Assembly (NCBI GenBank): GCA_965207705.1
Contig: OZ242292.1
Location: 1,798,001 to 1,862,000, forward strand
Reading direction: 5' to 3'
DNA from: JAAOII01 sp965207705
GTDB lineage: Bacteria; Pseudomonadota; Gammaproteobacteria; CBDBNL01; JAAOII01
DNA: 64,000 nucleotides
The notes beneath the pieces were generated by a model. The model was not told the DNA's origin. It did no database searches and was given only the letters and a program-made list of their open reading frames with translations. This document shows, piece after piece, positions 54,146-63,600 of this stretch; the first letter of the stretch is position 1, and the number at the start of each line of letters is the position of its first letter. The position numbers and the translations under genes are program-made.

Positions 54146-54224
54146 TCCCAAAATCATCTAGACGTATCTAGCTGCATCCAGCTGCATCCAGATACATATA
54201 GAACTTTGAGTTTAGAGTTATAGT
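54146..54224. other. Spacer between convergent trpF and DMT transporter genes
   Basis: 79 bp with short repeats of CTAGCTGCATCC and CAGCTGCATCC type. No U-tract terminator is seen. Confidence 0.4.
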
Positions 54225-55106
54225 TTAATTGGTGACCGACTGGTTAACATTAGTGTAGCGGTTTATTGCAACTGTGAACACAACCGCAAGAGCAAACACT
54301 ATGGTGAGCCCATCGGGGTATTCATTCAACAAAGGAATAGCGACGCCAATGGTAATAAATGGTTGCAATAATTGCAACTGACTGATGCGCGATATGCCTC
54401 CCATAGCCAAACTGTTATACCAAAAGAAAAAAGAGAAAAGCTGGCTAAAGCAAGCCAGATAGGCAACCGAACCCCATGTAGCCAAAGGAATATCAAGCAA
54501 GTTGGGGGGTATGTACATAAATGTCATTGGCAGACCCCAGGGCAAAGAAAAAATAATCATCCAGCAGATTACATAAGAACCATTAATCTCTTTAGAGACA
54601 ACCGCCCCCAAAGCATAGCCAAGCGCTAACCCTATTACGGCAATTATTAGGGCTAAATCTGCTAAGTGAAGTTCTCCGCTACCCTGTAGCAAAGAATAAA
54701 CCACTACCAATAAGCTGCCGAGTATTGCTGTCAGCCAGAAGGCAATAGAAGGTCTTTCGTTAGTAAGTAATCTGCCAGCCATCATAGTTGCTAAGGGTAG
54801 GGTGCCAAGAACAACTCCGCCGTGAGATGCGGGTAAGTCCTGCATAGCAATCGCGATTAACAAAGGAAAAGCCACTGTTACACAGAAACCGCCAACAAAG
54901 ATATACTTTATATGATGTCGTGCTGGAAATTTTTGCCGCGCAATGATTAAAACTACAATGGAGATTACTGCGGCAATAACGACACGCGCGCCACTAATAA
55001 AGATGGGATTTAATAATTTAACTGCATGGCTGGTAAAAGGGAGAGTGAGGGCAAAACAGGTTATCGCTAGCAGGCCTAATAATAGAGCTTTTATTTCTTT
55101 AGTCAT
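54225..55106 (-). CDS. EamA/DMT family transporter
   Basis: 293 residues with ten helices in two EamA repeats. The first half has LTLPFTSHAVKLLNPIFISGAR, the usual EamA N-terminal pattern; the second has LGYALGAVVSKEING. Members export amino acids or metabolites; the substrate cannot be told here. It is divergent from sat. Confidence 0.88.
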   Translation of the reverse strand: MTKEIKALLLGLLAITCFALTLPFTSHAVKLLNPIFISGARVVIAAVISIVVLIIARQKFPARHHIKYIFVGGFCVTVAFPLLIAIAMQDLPASHGGVVLGTLPLATMMAGRLLTNERPSIAFWLTAILGSLLVVVYSLLQGSGELHLADLALIIAVIGLALGYALGAVVSKEINGSYVICWMIIFSLPWGLPMTFMYIPPNLLDIPLATWGSVAYLACFSQLFSFFFWYNSLAMGGISRISQLQLLQPFITIGVAIPLLNEYPDGLTIVFALAVVFTVAINRYTNVNQSVTN

Positions 55107-55166
55107 TGGATGCTATTTTACTATGTGTTAGTTGAACCTTATAACTATTTCTATTTATAATTAGAT

Positions 55167-56369
55167 ATGGAACAAACGAAATTTTCTGCAGATGCAGATG
55201 CAGATGCAAATAAAGGGACTCTTATTCCTCCTTATCATGGAGAACTCAACCCTCTGCTTGCCTCGTTGGAAGAGGCGCAAGAATGGCAACACAGAAAGGA
55301 TTTAGCGCAAGTTATTATAAGCCCGCGTGAAGTCGGCGATTTGCTGATGATGGGCATTGGAGGATTTTCTCCTCTTAACGGCTTTATGGGCTATGAAGAT
55401 TGGCAAGGAGTATGTCGCGACATGCAAACTGCTGACGGGATGTTTTGGCCTATTCCCATTACTCTGGCAACCAATAAAGATAAAGCGCAACAACTAAAGA
55501 TAGGAGAGGATGTTCTGCTGTGTGAGCAGACAGGAAATGTGTTGGGCGTAATGAAACTTGAAGAGAAGTATCCTGCGGATAAATCCTTTGAGGCAAAGAA
55601 TGTATTTTCTACTGAGGATAAGGAACACCCTGGGATTGCCAATCTTTGCCAGCATGGAGATATATATTTAGCCGGGGCAGTTAAGGTGTTCACCAAAGGT
55701 GATTTAGCAGACAAGTTTCCCGCTGTGTATTTAACTCCAAGCGAAACCAGGGAGCAATTTGTAGCCAAAGGATGGAGCAAGGTTACTGCTTTTCAAACCC
55801 GCAACCCTATGCATCGGGCTCATGAGCATTTGGTGAAAATTGCTTTAGAGGCGTCTGATGGAGTGTTAATACATTCATTGCTTGGCAATCTTAAAAAAGG
55901 AGATGTGCCAGCAGAAATTAGAATTAAAGCAATTGATGCCTTGATAGAGAATTACTATGTTAAGGATAGTGTTATGAATTGTGGTTATCCATTGGATATG
56001 CGTTATGCTGGTCCGCGTGAAGCATTATTGCATGCTTTGTTTAGACAGAATTATGGCTGCTCACAATTGATAGTGGGACGCGACCACGCTGGAGTTGGTA
56101 GCTACTATGGGGCTTTTGATGCGCAGGATATTTTTGATGAGATCCCTCAAGATGCTTTACAGATACAGGCACTTAAAATGGATTGGACCTTTTGGTGTAA
56201 TAAATGTGAGGGTATGGCATCAACCCGTACCTGTCCGCATGATAGCAAGCATCGTTTGATGTTGTCTGGCACCGAGCTAAGAAGGATATTAAGTGAGGGA
56301 GAGGATGTCCCTCCTCATTTTAGCCGCCCTGAAGTATTGAAGGTATTAGAGGAATATTATCAAACGTAG
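55167..56369 (+). CDS. sat: Sulfate adenylyltransferase (ATP sulfurylase)
   Basis: 400 residues, Sat type. It interconverts APS plus pyrophosphate with sulfate plus ATP. Active-site QTRNPMHRAHE (QxRNP and HxxH) and GRDHAGVG are intact. A four-Cys zinc motif (WCNKCEGMASTRTCPHD) is present, as in sulfur oxidisers and archaea and unlike the CysDN assimilatory form. A SDADADADAN run near residues 8-17 comes from a 6-bp GCAGAT repeat. In sulfur-oxidising symbionts it runs in the ATP-forming direction, but no aprAB or dsr gene lies in this window to confirm that. Confidence 0.95.
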   Translation: MEQTKFSADADADANKGTLIPPYHGELNPLLASLEEAQEWQHRKDLAQVIISPREVGDLLMMGIGGFSPLNGFMGYEDWQGVCRDMQTADGMFWPIPITLATNKDKAQQLKIGEDVLLCEQTGNVLGVMKLEEKYPADKSFEAKNVFSTEDKEHPGIANLCQHGDIYLAGAVKVFTKGDLADKFPAVYLTPSETREQFVAKGWSKVTAFQTRNPMHRAHEHLVKIALEASDGVLIHSLLGNLKKGDVPAEIRIKAIDALIENYYVKDSVMNCGYPLDMRYAGPREALLHALFRQNYGCSQLIVGRDHAGVGSYYGAFDAQDIFDEIPQDALQIQALKMDWTFWCNKCEGMASTRTCPHDSKHRLMLSGTELRRILSEGEDVPPHFSRPEVLKVLEEYYQT

Positions 56370-56380
56370 TTCATTGCCGA

Positions 56381-59254
56381 CTACACCAGTCCATCCACTG
56401 GGGCATCTTGGAATTCGTTGCTCTCTATGACACTAATTTTATAACCAATAAATAGAGATTTGTCTGGCTTTATAAATGTTAGGTTTTCCAGTGCAGTTAT
56501 AAGTACCCTCTCCATCAGGTATTCTTTTTGTTGCTCAGCATCTCCAATATTTTTAAGCCAAGGGGGAGAGTTATCTATATATCCTTTCATTAATTTGCGG
56601 CTTTTGGACAGCTCGTCTAAACTAAATTTCATTATTCCTGCGGTTAATTTCAGGGATCTTTTTTCTTTAGTTGGGTTTTCTTTAGTTGGGCTTTCCACCA
56701 AAGGCATCTGTACCAGCTTGCCGATGTGTTTTTTATGCAGCACCAAAATATAATTGTCACTGCCACGATAATAAAAGTTAAATACTGGGATTGGGAACTT
56801 GCCTATATCATAATATCCGAGAAAGCCACTAATCCGAGATAGGTCTTCTCCTTCATGTTTGGGATGTTTAACATCCGCAACATTTCCTTTAGAGGTGGTT
56901 GTCGTTTGGATTTCGCTTGGAATATATCTGGCAGCATGAAACCTATCCTGCTGATTAAGAAATTTATCTACTCCTGCATAAGAACTGATAATAATGAGCT
57001 CTTGGGGCTCTCCTGCTCCGCGCAGAACCTGTTCAAACCTATGTTGGCGGCGCAGTTTACAGTGTTTCATTATATTATCAAACAAAGTCATATTTTCCGT
57101 ATCCGCTAGTGACTGCCCATACTGGTAGCCGCTTCTCTTACTGCTATCTCGTTGTTCTATTAATGTGGACTTGGTCACTAACTCTGTAATGCCCCAAGGG
57201 CGATGAGATAATTTTTTATACTTAGTGCGAGCTTGGTTTTCGTAGAGTCCTAAGTATTTATCAAATATATCTTTTATCACTCGGCGCGAGTTAAAACTTT
57301 CCAAGAATGATTTTTGAAAGATTTCTTTGGTTTGGGAACTCAGAGTTGCTCGGCGCTGCGTACTTGCCATCAATTTGTTGATGTTGCCTTGCACTGTGTT
57401 AAGAAAATCATATAATTCTTTGGTGGCGCTGATTTCCTTTTTATCTCTTTTCTTGCCAGTTCGGATAGATTCCTCTTCAGCGCTTATCTCTATGCTCTCT
57501 ACAGTTGCGATTAATCCTGCGATTCCATCTACCCAGTTTTGTAGATATTCGGGGTACATCTGCGGCAGATAAAAACTCTTTCTTGCTGCAGGGTTGATAA
57601 GGTGTGATACTAGCATAGAGATATAGCGGCGATAGTTATTGCGCGGGACTCTGTGCCTTTCACTTATATCGTGGAATATAAGATAATCATTCATGACTGC
57701 TTGAAGAGTTTGAGGTATCATGGTTAGGCCTGTCTCTTCCCCAATATTCTCTTGGACTGTCTCCCACATGTATCTTATATAAGAGTGGTTGTCTTTTATC
57801 TCACATAGTGTTCCGATTGCATAAGTGAGTCGTATGAGGCGAGTATACTTGAGGTGCTTAATGGCATTATCTCTGATTATTTCTTCCAACTCGGTTGCTT
57901 TTTTCTTGCTGGCGCTATCTTGTAGATGCGGTGTGATAATCTTTTTAAGATTATCAAAATATTCCAGCCAGGACTTAAGCTGCGCTGTGGTATACATCTG
58001 GTTTTCTGCTTCAATGAGAGTGCGGACTTTACGTTGCACTCGATGTTCGCGATTAATAACTAAGTATTTTTCAAAATCTGCAGCGCGCAATAGATAATGA
58101 TAGCCCCATAGCTTCTCCCTTTGATAATCTGGATAATCAAAATGCTTAGCCATATATGTGATTACTTCTCTGAAATTATCATCCTTGTCTTCATTAATAA
58201 TATATTGCATGTTTTTTAAGAAATAGCGGTCATATATGTCCAGGTAAGGAATATGAAAGGCCCCGTTGCCACTATGTGGTTCTTTGAATACACTTTCTAT
58301 AAACCAACTGGCAGCCATGCTGGAGCTGCCGTCATTTTTTTGTATAGCAGTTTGGATGCAGTTGCTTAGCTTCCTTACAAATAGTTCTAATATTATGTCG
58401 TTATCAGGGGAAGTTGCTGTTTGGTGCATTATTTTGGTTATATGCTTTAGGGCAGTGTAAGCAATTTGGCGATTGTTATTGCTAACAGCAGACAGGTAAG
58501 CACGTTCAATCTGATTAAGCGAGTAGGAGATTTCTGCCAGATGCTCATCAGGGTTGGCTAAACAAAATGAAGCAATTTTTTCGGGTTGACTGGCATTTTC
58601 GGCGCTATAGTTAACAAACTCAGCGCTATAAACTAGCTGAGAAAATTTATCGGGGTTATTCTTTTTAAGTAGCAATAGGCGGGTAATGGTATCTTCAAGT
58701 GTTTGTAATCCTTTTGTAACTAGGACATTATTCTGCCTTCGCGTTTGATAAAAGAGTATATCTCCAATGCCTTCTATGGATTGAGTTATGACTCTTTTCT
58801 TTTTTAAATTTGCTCTGTATTTTAACGACTTCTCCACTTGATGAATTAACATATTAAGAGGAACTGAGTCATCGCTGATTATCTTTTCCATTCTGTAGAT
58901 TAGGTAACCAATCAGAGCGGTTATGATAACAGAAAATATTAGCAGCAGCCACATTATGGTTTTACCCAATTGTGAGTCGTAGAACTCTCCGCCATAAAAA
59001 AAGCGCACCACTAACATTGCCGCGATATTTAATAGAACAAAATAAGGGAAGAATTTGCTTATGATATTGTTCTGAAACAAGCGAACTATAACATCTGAAT
59101 TATATTTGGCAGATACTTTAGATATAATTTCAATACTAACCGGTATTAGAAATGCCATTATCACCCCAAGAAAACCCGCCGCCATCAATAAGAATAATGG
59201 GTCAGGAGTAACTCCCATTAAAGCATTGACTAAGCTTTTATACTGAATATCCAT
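56381..59254 (-). CDS. Large membrane protein of unknown function
   Basis: 957 residues. Three N-terminal hydrophobic helices (about 18-40, 67-88, 100-122) are followed by about 820 mostly polar residues. The soluble part is alpha-helical in look, with many Lys, Glu and Arg, and includes VEKSLKYRANLKKKRVITQ, WVDGIAGLIATVESIEISA and LGYYDIGKFPIPVFNFYYRG. I recognise no domain. It is convergent with sat (11-bp gap). It could be a membrane-tethered signalling or transport accessory protein. Confidence 0.75.
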   Translation of the reverse strand: MDIQYKSLVNALMGVTPDPLFLLMAAGFLGVIMAFLIPVSIEIISKVSAKYNSDVIVRLFQNNIISKFFPYFVLLNIAAMLVVRFFYGGEFYDSQLGKTIMWLLLIFSVIITALIGYLIYRMEKIISDDSVPLNMLIHQVEKSLKYRANLKKKRVITQSIEGIGDILFYQTRRQNNVLVTKGLQTLEDTITRLLLLKKNNPDKFSQLVYSAEFVNYSAENASQPEKIASFCLANPDEHLAEISYSLNQIERAYLSAVSNNNRQIAYTALKHITKIMHQTATSPDNDIILELFVRKLSNCIQTAIQKNDGSSSMAASWFIESVFKEPHSGNGAFHIPYLDIYDRYFLKNMQYIINEDKDDNFREVITYMAKHFDYPDYQREKLWGYHYLLRAADFEKYLVINREHRVQRKVRTLIEAENQMYTTAQLKSWLEYFDNLKKIITPHLQDSASKKKATELEEIIRDNAIKHLKYTRLIRLTYAIGTLCEIKDNHSYIRYMWETVQENIGEETGLTMIPQTLQAVMNDYLIFHDISERHRVPRNNYRRYISMLVSHLINPAARKSFYLPQMYPEYLQNWVDGIAGLIATVESIEISAEEESIRTGKKRDKKEISATKELYDFLNTVQGNINKLMASTQRRATLSSQTKEIFQKSFLESFNSRRVIKDIFDKYLGLYENQARTKYKKLSHRPWGITELVTKSTLIEQRDSSKRSGYQYGQSLADTENMTLFDNIMKHCKLRRQHRFEQVLRGAGEPQELIIISSYAGVDKFLNQQDRFHAARYIPSEIQTTTTSKGNVADVKHPKHEGEDLSRISGFLGYYDIGKFPIPVFNFYYRGSDNYILVLHKKHIGKLVQMPLVESPTKENPTKEKRSLKLTAGIMKFSLDELSKSRKLMKGYIDNSPPWLKNIGDAEQQKEYLMERVLITALENLTFIKPDKSLFIGYKISVIESNEFQDAPVDGLV

Positions 59255-59297
59255 TTATAGGATTATACAATGCTTTATAAATGAATGATTTATAAAT

Positions 59298-59480
59298 GAG
59301 TTGTAAATTGAGAGTTTTGTGTTATAATGGGGTCAAGTTTAATTAATTAGGGGGTTAATATTACATAATGGGGGTTTATAAAAGAGGGGCTTATAGTAGA
59401 GGGGTTCATAAAAGCACGCTTATCAACAATCGGCTATTTTCAAAAATAGCTATAGGTTTAATATATTTTTTTGCGATGCT
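59298..59480 (+). repeat. Direct repeat, left copy (promoter plus 5' end of a lipoprotein gene)
   Basis: Nearly identical to 60452-60631. It includes the promoter (TTGTAA at 59301-59306, 16-bp spacer, TATAAT at 59323-59328), the leader and the start of the coding sequence through TTGCGATGCT. Small indels lie in the first 20 codons. After GCGATGCT the two copies diverge completely. Confidence 0.9.
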
Positions 59481-59631
59481 ACTTTCTAGTTCTGTTATAT
59501 TTTCGTCTATCTGGAAAGATCATGTTTTTATACCGAGGATATTGTTTGCATCCATTGCAATGCCTTTTCTGATTCTATTAAAGGTAATTTTTTATGATTT
59601 TCATAGAAATAGGGGAATCTTTGTTCGCTAA
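59368..59631 (+). pseudogene. Truncated lipoprotein gene fragment
   Basis: The first 38 or so codons (MGVYKRGAYSRGVHKST, then LFSKIAIGLIYFFAMLL) copy the start of the gene at 60522. After that the frame runs into unrelated sequence (SSSVIFSSIWKDHV) and overlaps the 3' end of the methyltransferase by 104 bp. The lipobox Cys has been lost. It is a remnant left by the duplication/insertion. Its promoter is still present, so it may be transcribed. Confidence 0.75.
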
Positions 59632-60304
59632 TTTCAGCGCTTAAATCCTTAATATAACCCTGCGATTTTCCAAGTTTTATAATTCCTACACCACTGTCAG
59701 CAATTGCAATTTTAAATTGTAAATTGCTCCCTGCTTGTATTTCAAAACCTGTTTTCCAAACATCGCCATACCACGTCTTTTGATATTGAATATACGGCAC
59801 ATGTTCTATCTTCCAGTCAGAAGGTAACATGTCATGTATAATAATAAATCCCCCTGGAGATAGCGTTTTAAGTGAATTAGCTATATCCCTATGTACTTGT
59901 TCATAAATATGTAGCCCATCAATAAAAATAACATCAAAAATTTGTTTATTTTTCATGAAAAATTGATCTGCAGTCATTCTACAATTACCCCCACATACGG
60001 GATCTACTCCAACTTTGTTGGTGCAATCAATGAGTTTAAAATTGTCATCATCAGCACAGCCTATTTCCAAATAATTATGGGCTTGAGTGATTTTAATTGC
60101 ATGGTTTATAATATCAGTTCTGCTATGTTTTGATATTGTTGTATCTATAGGTAGAGTTTTATCGAATTTATGTTTGCGGTACCAATTTATTAAAAGGAAG
60201 TTTTTAATTTTAAATACCGCGCGTCCTAGCTTACCAAGAGCACGCTGATTTTTTAATAAAAAATAATTGATTTTCGAATCTACTTTCTTTACTATTTTGT
60301 CCAT
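59528..60304 (-). CDS. Class I SAM-dependent methyltransferase (Methyltransf_24-like)
   Basis: 258 residues. AdoMet-binding motif I YLEIGCADDDNF lies near residue 95, followed by VGVDPVCGGN. DVIFIDGLHIYEQVHRDIAN and the SPGGFIIIHDMLP segment resemble methyltransferase family 24 and macrolide or cephalosporin-hydroxylase-like enzymes found in surface-polysaccharide clusters. AT-rich. It lies between the two copies of a 180-bp direct repeat, on the opposite strand, so it was probably inserted there. The substrate is unknown. Confidence 0.85.
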   Translation of the reverse strand: MDKIVKKVDSKINYFLLKNQRALGKLGRAVFKIKNFLLINWYRKHKFDKTLPIDTTISKHSRTDIINHAIKITQAHNYLEIGCADDDNFKLIDCTNKVGVDPVCGGNCRMTADQFFMKNKQIFDVIFIDGLHIYEQVHRDIANSLKTLSPGGFIIIHDMLPSDWKIEHVPYIQYQKTWYGDVWKTGFEIQAGSNLQFKIAIADSGVGIIKLGKSQGYIKDLSAEISEQRFPYFYENHKKLPLIESEKALQWMQTISSV

Positions 60305-60521
60305 GGAATTAATTAATGATTAAGTTATAATAGTTATACGTGGATATTATATAATATATTCGCTATGTAAATAGAAAATCTATAAATATATGGCTGTTAA
60401 TCATGATTAATTTAAGCGGGTAAACCTAAAATGCTAATCTTATATGCACACGAGTTGTAATTTGAGAGTTTTGTGGTATAATAGGGGCAAGTTTAATTAA
60501 TTAGGGGGTTAATATTACATA
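60305..60521. other. AT-rich spacer plus promoter of the GLUG lipoprotein
   Basis: 217 bp. The first 147 bp are very AT-rich and hold the promoter region of the methyltransferase on the minus strand. The rest belongs to the right copy of the repeat. Confidence 0.5.
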
Positions 60522-60631
60522 ATGGGGGTTTATAAAAGAGGGATTCATAAAAACGGGCTTAAAAGCACGCTTATCAACAATCGGTTATTTTCAAAAATAG
60601 CTATAGGTTTAATATATTTTTTTGCGATGCT
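60452..60631 (+). repeat. Direct repeat, right copy
   Basis: Matches 59298-59480. It continues into the intact lipoprotein signal sequence (LLVGC), so this is the functional copy and the left one is truncated. Confidence 0.9.
60455..60482 (+). promoter_or_regulatory. Promoter of the giant GLUG lipoprotein
   Basis: TTGTAA (60455-60460), 16-bp spacer, TATAAT (60477-60482), 39 bases before the ATG at 60522. The same promoter is conserved in the left repeat copy. Confidence 0.6.
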
Positions 60632-63600
60632 GTTAGTTGGTTGTAGCGGAAACAGTGAAAATAACAAAGTTAGCGGCACGGAAGAACGTTCTCCAGCCGT
60701 TGCTGCTGATTCATTGACTTATGCTGCCGATAGCATAGTAATTGATTCGGATGGAGATGGGGTTATCAATGCTTATGACTTTGCTTATGATGATCCTAAT
60801 TTAGTCGTCAATGGTAGCGGCAGCGCAGCAAATCCTTATGTGATTCGTAATATTTATCAGCTGCAGGCATTGGCTGGTTTTGACCATCAGGGGATTGCGC
60901 TTAATAAGTCACTCTATACTTCCAATAACTGGCTTTATGGAGAGAGTTGGAAAGAGCAACTCAGTAAATCTTATACATTAAGTAATGATTTAGATGCGTC
61001 TATCAGCTCCAAATGGCTACGTTCAACAAGCGACACTGATGATGATTTGCTTGGTGCGAATAATCAATCCTTGCCAGATTTCTATATTGGCTTTATTCCC
61101 ATCGGTTCTTGTGGGGAGCAGAGCAGAGAGGAAGCAGAGAGGCGCTTATGCGAGAGTAATACTACACAACCTTTTACAGGAAGTTTTAACGGAAATTCTT
61201 TTTTGATTACAGGGCTGGTTATGAGCTATCCGCGTGAGAGCGGCGTTGCTCTATTTAGCTCCTTAGCGCCAGGCGCTTCAATTACATCTATTGGTCTCAC
61301 CTTACTTAATATCAGCGCTGAGAATGGCAACGAGATTGGTGGCTTGGTTGCAAATAATCAAGGCAGGATAGATAATTCTTTTGTTAACGGCATGGTTATA
61401 GGTGGCAATGATGTTGGCGGTTTGACAGGTGTTAATTTAGGAGAGATAAGTAATTCTTATGCTGCTGGGATGGTTACTGGAGCGGAGGATGTTGGCGGCT
61501 TGGTTGGCGCTAACTTCCAAGAAATCATCGCTTCTCATGCCGCTAACTATGTTGTTGGTTCTGATAAGACGGGTGGTTTAGTTGGTGTAAATTACAAAAA
61601 CGCATCTATCACATCTTCTTATGCTGTGGGGCAGGTTGTGGCTTCTACTCAAGTTGGTGGCTTAGCGGGGGAAAATAGCGGCAGTATATTAAGTTCTTAT
61701 GGTAGCGCCGAAGTTGTAGCATCAGAAGAAGTTGGCGGCTTGGTTGGGAATAGTAAAGGCAGCATAACGGCATCATACTCTACTGGCAATGTTGAAGGTG
61801 AATTATCTATAGGAGGATTAGTAGGTTCTGCTAAAGGATATGTTGCCCGTTCTTTTTCGCGTGGCAATGTAACTGGCGCAGAGAATGTTGGCGGTTTGAT
61901 TGGGTTGTATAGTTCTCGCCAAGATATTCATGCAACATATTCTGTAGGAGAGGTGAAGATTAGAAAAAGTTCTAATGCTCGTGGGCGCGGCAAGCCCATA
62001 AGAATAGAAACTACTGGAGGATTAGTCGGACGTAGTATTCATGTTATTTCTTCAACTTCATATTGGGATAAGCGAACAAGCAAACGGGATTATAGCGCTG
62101 CCCTGCCATTTAGGCGGGGGCTATTTAGTAAGCAATTAAAAGGATGCGGACTAAACGGCAAGCGGTTAAGAGGTAGCGCAAAATCTTTAGATTGCGCTGA
62201 TGTGTTTCCAGCTTCCAGTTGGGAACATGTTGCTGTTGAGGGCGGTAATGTTGTTGGTTGGAATCTTGAACATGCTGAAGATTATCCGCAACTTTTAGCC
62301 CACGACGCGAGCGGTAGTAATATTTTACCGAGTGCTGCATGTGTAGGCGAAAGACGAACTGGTAATTTATCTATTCTTGCTGAAAATCGCTCCTATAATA
62401 GTGAGTCGCTGTTCAGAGGAGAATGCTCAACAGCGCTTTACTTGTCACAAGGTGTTGCGGGGATAGATGTTGGCAAAATAATTGTTGCTTATAATCAGTT
62501 CTCACGGTTCTCAAGTTATCAGCCGTTTAGTTACCTTATGACGAGTCAATCAGTTAATCAATTTGGCGAGCGTAGCAATAATGATTTATTTGTTATTGAT
62601 GAGCGCAGCGGACTTATTAGTATGGCAAGAAATACCAATGTGTATGATATAGGCACCCATAATTTAGAAATACGCGCGATGCTTGATGGTGAAGCGAGTT
62701 ATGATTTTAAATTTTCGGTGGTTGTGCGCCCAGGTATTCCAAGATATTTATTTTATTATTTAGATTCGGATGGGGATGGAGAAATTAATTTACTTGATTC
62801 TGATGAAGATGGCGATGGAATAATTGATAGCGCGGATGCTTGCAATATAGACAGATTGAATGTTGCAGTTAATTGGAATTCCAATGAATTAACCGATGAA
62901 GATGGAGATGGCTGTCGCGATTTTGATGAAGATACAGATGATGATGGCGACGGGCTAATTGAGATTGGGACTGCCAATGAACTGGAACAAATCCACAATG
63001 ATTTTGAGGATGTAGGTTCAGATAATTCTGTTAGCAATTTAGTAAATGTGCTTAGTGGAAGACGTGGTTGTGGTACGATCACTGCTATTAATGATGTTAA
63101 CACTGATGCTATTAATACGTCTGCTTGTCAAGGATATGAGTTGGTTGCGGATATATCCTTAGACGGTTATGATTGGCAACCGATTGGTTCTTGTGTTGGC
63201 GAAGCAATTTGTTCAAAGTCGTTCAATTTAATTTTTGAGGGTAATGGTTGGACTATTAGCAATTTGACTATTGCCAATGCGGACTGGGACTATGAGGAAA
63301 TGCCTGATTATGCGGAATCTTATGGGATTGGCTTATTCGCGTCTGTCCGTCCGCCTGCGGTTTTTCGTAATATTAATTTTGACGGCGGCAACATTTCATC
63401 TTATGGACACGGGGTCGGACTATTGGCGGGCTATGCTTTTGGCAATTACACAGGCGGAGTTGCTATGATAAATATTTCTGCGAGCAACTCAACTATTTTA
63501 GGATTTGAAAATGCGGGGGGGTTGATTGGCTATTCTAATTACCTCGTTGTTGAATCATCTTATGCAGATGATATTTTAGTGGGTGGTGAGTCCTATTTAG

